Assembly (NCBI GenBank): GCA_947629335.1
Contig: CANRDI010000011.1
Location: 1 to 62,567 of the forward strand
From: an uncultured Clostridia bacterium
GTDB lineage: Bacteria > Bacillota > Clostridia > Oscillospirales > Ruminococcaceae
Reading direction: 5' to 3'
Length of the DNA stretch: 62,567 bases
A model generated the notes under the pieces. It did not search any database and was not told the origin of the DNA. It worked only from the letters and a program-made list of their open reading frames with translations. Shown one piece after another: positions 51,301 to 58,403 of the stretch (its first letter is position 1; each line of letters opens with the position of its first letter). The translations under genes and the position numbers were made by a program.

Positions 51301-51873
51301 ATGAAACACTTTGATCGTATAAAAAACAAAAAAGCGTTTACGCTTGTAGAGCTTATCATAGTTGTCGCTATTATCGGCGTGCTTTCTGGCATACTTATTC
51401 CGATATTGGTGAGTGTTGTCAGAGACGCAAACGTCGCTTCGGCAAACACTGCGGCAAATGATGTGCGTAAATTTGTAAATACATGGATAACTACCGTAAA
51501 CGCCGGCGGTCACACCGTAAACAGCGCGGAAAACACCGAAGACGAGCCGTACATAAAAATAACCGCCGAAAGAGGAGAATATAAGCCGATCTTCTCGGAG
51601 ACCTTTTGGGTGAACAACGAGGACGAGGAGGAAATGAAACAGTCGCTTTGCGATTATCTCATGGATAATCTCGGCTATCGTGAGCTTTACGCTGTCGGTT
51701 ATGTCAATAAGGGTACGGTGGCGGCGCTATGCTATTGCGTAAACGAGGACGAGTCAACGATAGACCTTCCGACATACGCCGACTTTTTCAGGGACGACTA
51801 CTGGAGCGGCTCAAACGGCTATGCAAGCGACGGTACGCTTATCGGTACTTCGCCGCAGATCAAAAACGGCTGA
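51301..51873 (+). CDS. Type IV pilin-like protein, Ala at -1
   Basis: The 190-residue protein has a prepilin start MKHFDRIKNKKAFTLVELII. The residue before the cut is Ala rather than the usual Gly. The helix and a short head (no Cys pair) follow. It shares the start of its mature part with PilA, including SVVRDANVASANTAA. A weak ribosome site (no strong GGAGG) precedes the ATG. It probably is a minor pilin. It is followed by another pilin. Confidence 0.78.
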   Translation: MKHFDRIKNKKAFTLVELIIVVAIIGVLSGILIPILVSVVRDANVASANTAANDVRKFVNTWITTVNAGGHTVNSAENTEDEPYIKITAERGEYKPIFSETFWVNNEDEEEMKQSLCDYLMDNLGYRELYAVGYVNKGTVAALCYCVNEDESTIDLPTYADFFRDDYWSGSNGYASDGTLIGTSPQIKNG

Positions 51874-51935
51874 GTTTTTGTTTTTGCGATATTTTCCGAT
51901 TACGCAAAAACAAGAATTTGGCAGGAGGAAAATTT

Positions 51936-52727
51936 ATGAGACTTATGCGTAAAAAGGGCTTTACATTGGTAGAGCTTGTCGTAGTTATAATCATTATCGC
52001 GGTGCTTTCGGCTATGATTTTTCCGATGCTGATGTCGAGCGATTCAAATAAATCGCGCGTAGTAAGCGGAGCAAAAGACTTTTACACTGCCGCACAGCAC
52101 TTGTTCTCAAAATTCTCAAAGGTCGAGAGAGATTATAACCCGCTTGTGGATATAGACCCGAAAGCGGCGCTTGACCCCTCTTACGGGCAGTATGTGGTAT
52201 GTTATGACGAAGAATTCGGCGGAAACAGACCTGTTTTCGACTATGTATTCTTGTGCGCGCATATAGATCATCATACGGTAGATATGGTAGACGCATATTC
52301 TTCGGACGAACCCGAAGTTGCCATGGCGCAGGTGCTTAAACGCAATAACCGCAGCGATACTCACCCGAACCATGTGTTTACCGAGGCATTCCGCTCGGAG
52401 CTTGATACGCTGTTTGACGGAAACGACGGGTATTATTACGCGCTCGTTTACTATGACGATACATTGAAAAATTCGGTTTCCGATACGGCGGGAAATAACC
52501 TTGTAAAAGTCCTTGCGACAGGCTATGGGGATTATGAACTCGGAATTTACGAGTTTGATGTGACCGACGAATCCGCAGCGAATTTTAACGGCTATAGGGA
52601 CGCTAATCTCCTTGTTACAAGCGAGGGTCTCCTTTCCACAGGCTTTTACTTCGGTATCCAGTCGAGCGAGAAGCAAGGCGATAAATATATCGGCGAAGCA
52701 GGAACATATTTCTATGCAAAAAAATGA
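51936..52727 (+). CDS. Type IV pilin-like protein
   Basis: The start at 51936 has AGGAGG upstream. The prepilin peptide is MRLMRKKGFTLVELVVVIII, with cleavage after Gly8. The 263-residue product has a longer head (about 40-263) with no clear family match beyond pilins. It is the third pilin of this group and precedes a terminator. A minor pilin is likely. Confidence 0.8.
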   Translation: MRLMRKKGFTLVELVVVIIIIAVLSAMIFPMLMSSDSNKSRVVSGAKDFYTAAQHLFSKFSKVERDYNPLVDIDPKAALDPSYGQYVVCYDEEFGGNRPVFDYVFLCAHIDHHTVDMVDAYSSDEPEVAMAQVLKRNNRSDTHPNHVFTEAFRSELDTLFDGNDGYYYALVYYDDTLKNSVSDTAGNNLVKVLATGYGDYELGIYEFDVTDESAANFNGYRDANLLVTSEGLLSTGFYFGIQSSEKQGDKYIGEAGTYFYAKK

Positions 52728-52776
52728 GGAAAACCGTTTGACAGTTAAAGATACTGTATATCAGCAAAGACCGCAA

Positions 52777-52818
52777 ATTCCCCCGAAGTCGGCAGACAGC
52801 GGGGGAATATTATTTTAC
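52777..52818 (+). terminator. Terminator of the pilin group
   Basis: ATTCCCCCG (52777-52785) pairs with CGGGGGAAT (52800-52808), followed by ATTATTTT. A 131-residue ORF over this site is not supported. Confidence 0.75.
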
Positions 52819-53004
52819 ACACTGTCCGAAATGATTTTCGGAACGCCGCAATATGCCGCGCTTGCCGACTTTCGTTCGTCAGCGCCGAGGACGTCCGAAC
52901 ATTTCCCGCTCAAGGCGTTTCGGAGGTCATATGATATTTTTCCCGAACTTAAATGCCGAAAATCAGCGGCAATAAAATTTTTTGCACTTTTTTGCAGAAA
53001 ACAC

Positions 53005-53031
53005 TAAAGTTCGAGGGGTTTAGGACGATAT
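53005..53031 (+). promoter_or_regulatory. Sigma-28 (SigD)-type promoter of the flagellar operon
   Basis: TAAA (53005-53008), 15 bp, GACGATAT (53024-53031) matches the motility sigma-factor consensus TAAA-N15-GCCGATAT in 11 of 12 positions. It lies about 60 nt before flgM. Confidence 0.8.
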
Positions 53032-53092
53032 ATATATTAAGGGGATTTTGTACCCTGCTGAAAAAATGAAAAATGTAAGGAGGTCGGCATTT

Positions 53093-53356
53093 ATGGAGAT
53101 AAAAAGAGTGAACGGAGTTATTTCGACATACGCCGCAAATAAAACTTCCGCGCCGAAAAAGCCGACTGATAAGTCCGCCGTGAAAAATACGGATAGGGTC
53201 TTGCTCGGCTTTGAAAATGCGATCGCAAATGCAAAAGCACAGATCGCGGCTGAAATCAGAGCTGACGCGACGCCTGCGGAGCTTGTAGAGGCGGCGGCAG
53301 AGGCTGAGAAGAAGAACGACGCCGCAGAGATCGCGGAGCTTATTCTTATGGGGTGA
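53093..53356 (+). CDS. flgM: Anti-sigma-28 factor FlgM
   Basis: The start at 53093 is chosen because AAGGAGG lies upstream and the protein then opens with the FlgM-like EIKRVNGVISTYAANK. The 87-residue product is short and helical at its end (ANAKAQIAAEIRADATPAEL, then AAEIAELILM). FlgM binds sigma-28 and is exported through the completed hook, releasing the sigma factor. It heads the operon that sigma-28 itself transcribes, giving feedback. Identity is by pattern and synteny. Confidence 0.8.
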   Translation: MEIKRVNGVISTYAANKTSAPKKPTDKSAVKNTDRVLLGFENAIANAKAQIAAEIRADATPAELVEAAAEAEKKNDAAEIAELILMG

Positions 53357-53360
53357 GTAT

Positions 53361-53846
53361 ATGAACGGCAATACCGCGAAAGCTGTTATAAAATGCCTTG
53401 AGATAAACGTCGATTTCTACCGCGAACTTACGGTGTTTATGATGAAAAAACATACGAAGATACTCGCGGACGACCTCGAATGGCTTACAAATTCACTGAA
53501 TGACGAACAGGCATTCGTTATGAAAAGCCGTTCTCTTGAGGAAAAAAGGCTTGCGCTTTTCGAGGGGCTGGGGATAGGCGGAAAAAAGCTCTCCGAGCTT
53601 TCGTCAGAAGCTCCGGACGAGTATAAGGCAAAAATGAAGATGCTTTCGGGACAGCTTTCGGAGCTTGTCGAAAACATAAAGCAAATAAACGACGAAACGA
53701 CCGAGCTTGTAAAGCGAAAACTCGATAATCAAAGGGAATTTGTAGAGCGGGCGGGCTTTCTTGAACGCCCCGAAACATATAACAAAAATGCGTCGAAGGT
53801 CGCGGGCGGAAAGTCTTCGCCCTCAAAGACCATTCGGCAGGTTTAG
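53361..53846 (+). CDS. flgN: FlgN-like export chaperone
   Basis: The 161-residue protein is helical and coiled-coil-like (ADDLEWLTNSLNDEQAFVMK). FlgN carries hook-associated proteins FlgK and FlgL to the export gate. Its place between flgM and flgK is conserved in Bacillus (yvyG). The start lies 4 nt after flgM and has a GGGTGAG-type ribosome site. It ends with a Lys/Ser-rich tail. Confidence 0.8.
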   Translation: MNGNTAKAVIKCLEINVDFYRELTVFMMKKHTKILADDLEWLTNSLNDEQAFVMKSRSLEEKRLALFEGLGIGGKKLSELSSEAPDEYKAKMKMLSGQLSELVENIKQINDETTELVKRKLDNQREFVERAGFLERPETYNKNASKVAGGKSSPSKTIRQV

Positions 53847-53858
53847 TCAGGAGGAAAT

Positions 53859-55409
53859 ATGCGTCCTACATTTATGGGTTTTGAGGTGCAGAAACGCACT
53901 TTGCAGATGTCGCAGAAATGTATCGACATTGTTGGAAACAATATTTCAAATATAAAAACTCCGGGTTATACAAGACAGCGTGTTGACCTTTACGCCGAGA
54001 AAGTTTCCGGCGCGGGTATGCTCGGCTGGAACAGCCCGAACCAGACCCTTTCCATAGCGGGACAGGGCGTAAATTCTTACGGCGTGGGTCAGATACGCGA
54101 TATTTATATCGACAAGAGATACCGCGCGAATGTCGCTACAGAATCCGAAACGGAAAAGATGACGCAGATCCTTTCCGATATTGAAGATATTCTTGACGAC
54201 TATGAGAACGACGGCTGGCAGTATTTTACACAGCAGTTTTTCAACTCCCTCCAGAAATACGGAGAGGAAAAGCCCGACAGCAAAGACGCGGCGACAGTCG
54301 TAGTGAACAATGCGAAGAACTTGTGCGAGCTGCTCAACGTCTACTCGAAGGAGATAGACGAGGTTGAAAAGACTTACGTCGGAGAGCTTGCAGATACGAT
54401 AGACCACATCAATAACATAGTTGTTGAGATGAACAAGCTGAACAAGAAGATCGAGCAGGAAAAACTCCACTATAACGACGAGTACGGTCCGAACGAGCTG
54501 TACGACGAGATGAACCTGTACATTGACGAGCTGGCGACTTACGGAAATATAAACGTTGTTCAGCACGAAAACGGAAAGTTCTCGGTAGAGATGGGCGGGG
54601 TCACGCTCCTTGACGGCGTTAAGGACAAGACAAACCGCATATTGATGAAGGATTTTGACGTTTACGGACAGGCAGACCTGTTCTGGGAGAGCGGAGAGGA
54701 GCTTGTCCTCGATAGAGGAAGTCTTAAAGGCTACATTGATATGATAAACGGAAACGGCGTTTACGCGACCGGAAAGCAAAACGGCTATTACGGCATTGCT
54801 TATTTCAGAAGCGCGGTAGACGAGTTTGCGAGGACGCTTGCGAATACTTTCAACAAGGCAAACGGCGGCTATGATGATGAATATAGGAATATGTTCAGCG
54901 CAGACGAAGAGGGCGCTCTTATCACGGCGGGAAATATCCACGTTTCGGACAGTTGGCTCAAAGATCCGACAATGATAGGAATGGTGAGAAAATTCGACCC
55001 GATGACGGGGCTTTACAATTACGGCTATGACGAGATAATAGACGAGGTGACGGGAGAAGTCAATCTTCAAAACAGCAACGTTCTCTACCTCATCTCACAG
55101 TTTGACAACAAGGATATAACTTTCGGAACAGCTCATGACTTTTCGGGCAGCGTTTACGAATATATTTCGTTTATTTCAAACAGACTTGCGGAAACAATAA
55201 GCTATGAGTCAAGCCGATATGATACGGCGGTTACGACAGTGGATACTTTGCTGGACGCGAGGGACGATGTTTCCGCTCCCGATTTTGACGAAGAAGGAAT
55301 AAATATGATGAACTATCAGAAGTGGTTCAGCGCTTCTTCAAGACTTACGACAACACTTGACGATATGCTCGACAAGCTGATAAACGGCACGGGCAGAGTA
55401 GGATTATAA
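53859..55409 (+). CDS. flgK: Flagellar hook-associated protein 1, FlgK
   Basis: The 516-residue protein starts with the FlgK-typical MGFEVQKRTLQMSQKCIDIV and NNISNIKTPGYTRQRVDLYA (flagellar rod motif) and ends in the FlgK C-terminal helix (INMMNYQKWFSASSRLTTTL). It forms the first junction between hook and filament and is exported. AGGAGG lies upstream. It lies in the flgM-flgN-flgK-flgL order. Length is normal. Confidence 0.95.
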   Translation: MRPTFMGFEVQKRTLQMSQKCIDIVGNNISNIKTPGYTRQRVDLYAEKVSGAGMLGWNSPNQTLSIAGQGVNSYGVGQIRDIYIDKRYRANVATESETEKMTQILSDIEDILDDYENDGWQYFTQQFFNSLQKYGEEKPDSKDAATVVVNNAKNLCELLNVYSKEIDEVEKTYVGELADTIDHINNIVVEMNKLNKKIEQEKLHYNDEYGPNELYDEMNLYIDELATYGNINVVQHENGKFSVEMGGVTLLDGVKDKTNRILMKDFDVYGQADLFWESGEELVLDRGSLKGYIDMINGNGVYATGKQNGYYGIAYFRSAVDEFARTLANTFNKANGGYDDEYRNMFSADEEGALITAGNIHVSDSWLKDPTMIGMVRKFDPMTGLYNYGYDEIIDEVTGEVNLQNSNVLYLISQFDNKDITFGTAHDFSGSVYEYISFISNRLAETISYESSRYDTAVTTVDTLLDARDDVSAPDFDEEGINMMNYQKWFSASSRLTTTLDDMLDKLINGTGRVGL

Positions 55410-55428
55410 CTGACGGGGTGATATTGAT

Positions 55429-57024
55429 ATGAGAATAACCAACTCGACGATAATGAGAGGCTTTGACCGCAACCTGAACAGGACGGGAAAGCTGAAAAAT
55501 GACTCTATGTCGCGCATTATGGGCAACAGAAGCTTTTTCAGAGCGAGCGAGTCGCCCCTTGACGCGGCGAAGGCTCTTAATATCAGAAAGTCGCTATATT
55601 ATACGGCGCAGTATACCGATAACCTTAAAACCGCCGATAAGTTCTATACCGAGGCGGAAACCTCGCTTTTGGCGGTCTCGGAAAAGCTCCAGGAAGTCCG
55701 CGAAACTCTTGTCGCAGCGTGCAATACAGGTACAAAGAGCATAGATGAATACAATATCTACGCACAGCAGCTTGAAACTTTCGCTGAACAGCTTTGCCAG
55801 ATATTCAATACCGATACAGCGGGAAGAGCTATCTTCGGCGGGTGCAGCGACGACGGTCAGCCGTTTCGTATCGAATACGACGAAAACGGAAGTCCTACGA
55901 CCGTTACATATCACGGCGTTCCCGTAAACGCGCTCGATAATTGCAACAGTTTTCCTTATTCAAGCGTTGTTCTGGCGGATATAGGTCTCGGACTTAACGT
56001 CGATCAGGAAAGCCACTATATCGACCCCCAGACGGGACTAAGAATTTCGTTTAACGGCGCAGAGGTCACGGGCTGCGGCTCGGACGGAGGAGTTGCGGAC
56101 ATCAATATGGAGTCCGTTCTTCCGGGTAAGGAATATTCGATTGACGTTTACTGCAATAATGTAAGAAAAACCGTTATCTTCAAGGGCGGAGCAGACAACG
56201 CGGAAACAGTAAAGAACTTAAATGACGCGCTGAATAAAGAGTTCAAAAAATCAAAGCTCACATTTGAAGTGACCGAGCAGGGCAGGATCACAGGAAAAAG
56301 CAAGGAGAGCGGCGAAGAGTTTTCAGTAAGCGTTATAAACAGCAGAGACGCGGAAAACAACCTTTCCTTTGACAATAACTACGGCTATTCAAACCGTTTC
56401 AGAGTAAACCTTGACCAACTCACCGAAGGAAAAGAATACACTTTGAATGTTTCTGTCGGAAACGATACTCAGAGCATAAAGTTTACTGCGGGCGCGGACG
56501 AAACGGCAAATATCGAAGCAATTCAAAATGCTCTCGACGAAGCGTTCGGTAAGGACGACGACGGAAACAGCCTTGTAAACGTAGCAGACGACGGAGCAAT
56601 AACCGCCGAAGGTAAAACCGTAAAACTTACGGCGGGTGCGACCGGAGATGACGACGAAGCTCCTGCGTTTGAAAGATTAAAGTCGTTTTCAAACAACTAC
56701 ATACAGCTTACGCTCGACGCGGCAAAGGCGCTGAGAAACGGTGACGTTGATTACGCAAACGCTTGTATAGACAGGGTCGTAAAGTCAAACGAAAACTTGC
56801 TTGTTGAAATAGCGAACCTCGGCTGCAATGAGGATTTCATAAGTTTCAGCCTTGACAGAATGGTCACAAGAGATTATAACCTAAAAGACCGTCAGGATGA
56901 GCTTGAAGCGTGCGACCTTGAGGCTGAAACGACAAGGCTTAAGACCTATACAGCAATGTACAACGCTTGTTTGCAGCTCGCAACGGAAGTTGTTCCGCAG
57001 AGTATCTTCAACTTTATGAGATGA
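55429..57024 (+). CDS. flgL: Flagellar hook-associated protein 3, FlgL, enlarged
   Basis: The N-terminal part (RITNSTIMRGFDRNLNRT, then ASESPLDAAKALNIRKSL) and C-terminal part (ETTRLKTYTAMYNACLQLAT) match FlgL/flagellin-like helices. At 531 residues it is much longer than the usual 300. The middle (about 200-410) is made of two related units of about 80-90 residues, each with GKEYSIDVY or GKEYTLNVSV, then FKGGADNAETVKNLNDALN or FTAGADETANIEAIQNALDE. It forms the second hook-filament junction; the extra domains would point outward. GGGGTGATATT precedes the start. Confidence 0.9.
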   Translation: MRITNSTIMRGFDRNLNRTGKLKNDSMSRIMGNRSFFRASESPLDAAKALNIRKSLYYTAQYTDNLKTADKFYTEAETSLLAVSEKLQEVRETLVAACNTGTKSIDEYNIYAQQLETFAEQLCQIFNTDTAGRAIFGGCSDDGQPFRIEYDENGSPTTVTYHGVPVNALDNCNSFPYSSVVLADIGLGLNVDQESHYIDPQTGLRISFNGAEVTGCGSDGGVADINMESVLPGKEYSIDVYCNNVRKTVIFKGGADNAETVKNLNDALNKEFKKSKLTFEVTEQGRITGKSKESGEEFSVSVINSRDAENNLSFDNNYGYSNRFRVNLDQLTEGKEYTLNVSVGNDTQSIKFTAGADETANIEAIQNALDEAFGKDDDGNSLVNVADDGAITAEGKTVKLTAGATGDDDEAPAFERLKSFSNNYIQLTLDAAKALRNGDVDYANACIDRVVKSNENLLVEIANLGCNEDFISFSLDRMVTRDYNLKDRQDELEACDLEAETTRLKTYTAMYNACLQLATEVVPQSIFNFMR

Positions 57025-57086
57025 CCGCGGGATAAAATAAGGTAAGTAAAAAAGGCTTTATTGAGTTAATTTTTAAGGAGGTGTTC

Positions 57087-57710
57087 ATGATGGACCCAAA
57101 CCTGCTTCAAATAACCACGATACCGATAAAGATCGAGATCAAGGTTACAAACGCGAAATTTGAGCCAACGGAAGGCGACAGACAGCCAAAGGTAAACATT
57201 ACTACCAAAAACGGCGGATATGTTATGCAGGCAGAACCGCTAAGGCTGAAGATTGACACATATCAGGCAAGAAAAAGCCTCGGCTATGGTCATATGAACG
57301 ACGCGGATATGCTCCAGCAGAAAGCCCAAGAGGGATTTTCGATCGCGTTTCAGGGGACGGCTAAGGTTGCGCAGGAGGGTGACCAGCTCGCAAGAGGGAT
57401 GTCGCCGTCTGAAATAGCGATAAACAATGCCCGCGCGGGAGCTACAGTCGAAACTATAATGGAGTTTTTGCCTAAAGAGGGCGCGGATATCACGTTTGAT
57501 AAAGGAACGCTCAACATCGAATATCAAATGGGTTCGCAGGATTTCGACTGGGACGTTATGCCGGAGCTTCCTATGGAGTTTATTCCGGGAAGCGTAGAGC
57601 TTATAGTCCGCGACAGACCCCGCGTCGAGATAGAGTATGTAGGCGAACCGCTTTACGTTCCGCCGAGCTCGAACCCGAACTACGAGCCGCCCCCATACGA
57701 TATGCTGTAA
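57087..57710 (+). CDS. DUF6470/YviE-like flagellar protein
   Basis: The start at 57087 has AAGGAGGTG upstream; 57081 (GTG) overlaps it. The 207-residue product begins with LLQITTIPIKIEIKVTNAKF and has a central GDQLARGMSPSEIAI, as in the YviE family, and ends with a Pro-rich tail (EPPPYDML). In Bacillus yviE lies between flgL and fliW, exactly as here. Its function is not settled; a flagellar role is inferred from synteny. Confidence 0.75.
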   Translation: MMDPNLLQITTIPIKIEIKVTNAKFEPTEGDRQPKVNITTKNGGYVMQAEPLRLKIDTYQARKSLGYGHMNDADMLQQKAQEGFSIAFQGTAKVAQEGDQLARGMSPSEIAINNARAGATVETIMEFLPKEGADITFDKGTLNIEYQMGSQDFDWDVMPELPMEFIPGSVELIVRDRPRVEIEYVGEPLYVPPSSNPNYEPPPYDML

Positions 57711-57724
57711 AGGAATGATGAGCG

Positions 57725-58153
57725 ATGAAGATTAAAACCAGAGATTTCGGAGAAGTCGAAATTGACGAAAACAGCGTTATAGATATTCCGAACGGAATTA
57801 TCGGCTTTGAGGACACAAAAAGATATACGCTTATAAGCCCTCTCGGAGAAGATACTTTCCCGATGTGGCTTCAGGCAGTAGACAGCGAAACGCCTTGTTT
57901 TGTTGTTTACGACCCCATGCAGATCTATCCCGACTACAGCTTTGCTATTTCCGACGAAGAACAGGAGCTTCTCAAAATCGACGAAAATGCTCCGTACAGA
58001 TGTCTTACGGTGGCTATAGTTCCCGACGATTACCGTAAAACCACCATAAATCTGCGCTGTCCTATCGTCGTAAACACAAAGGACAATATAGCTATGCAAA
58101 TCATGCTCGACGAGTATGATTTCAAGTGTCCCGTGTATTCCGAGGAGGCGTAA
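57725..58153 (+). CDS. fliW: Flagellar assembly factor FliW
   Basis: The 142-residue protein has FliW hallmarks: IPNGIIGFEDTKRYTLISPL near 21 and VVNTKDNIAMQIML near the end. FliW binds flagellin and, when free, holds CsrA away from flagellin mRNA. It is one gene before csrA, the conserved pairing. AGGAATGA (weak) precedes the ATG. No flagellin gene is in the window. Confidence 0.93.
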   Translation: MKIKTRDFGEVEIDENSVIDIPNGIIGFEDTKRYTLISPLGEDTFPMWLQAVDSETPCFVVYDPMQIYPDYSFAISDEEQELLKIDENAPYRCLTVAIVPDDYRKTTINLRCPIVVNTKDNIAMQIMLDEYDFKCPVYSEEA

Positions 58154-58154
58154 T

Positions 58155-58403
58155 ATGCTTGTTATAACCCGTAAAACAGGCGAGAGCATAGTTGTTTCCG
58201 ACAATATCGAGATAAGTATACTTGAGGTCGTCGGAGATAAAGTAAAACTCGGAATAAACGCTCCGCGAGAAATAAAGATAATCAGAAGCGAATTAAAGAT
58301 CGCAAAAGAAACTAACGAACAGTCTGCCGAAGCGTCAAATGCGGGACTGAGGCAGTTATTGAATAAAGGCAAACAGGAGGAGAATAAAGATGGCAATAAG
58401 TAA
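58155..58403 (+). CDS. csrA: RNA-binding regulator CsrA
   Basis: The start at 58155 is clear: GGAGG lies upstream and the family N terminus MLVITRKTGESIVVSDNIEI follows. The 82-residue protein keeps the core LEVVGDKVKLGINAPREIKI. CsrA blocks translation by binding GGA sites in leaders, chiefly of flagellin in Firmicutes, and is held by FliW. It carries an extra helical tail rich in Glu/Lys. It overlaps fliD by 14 nt. Confidence 0.95.
   Translation: MLVITRKTGESIVVSDNIEISILEVVGDKVKLGINAPREIKIIRSELKIAKETNEQSAEASNAGLRQLLNKGKQEENKDGNK

Noticed and set aside
52612-53007. 131-residue ORF between the last pilin and flgM
   Set aside because: It overlaps the pilin end and a clear terminator hairpin (52777-52808), has low-complexity composition and no ribosome site at a plausible start.
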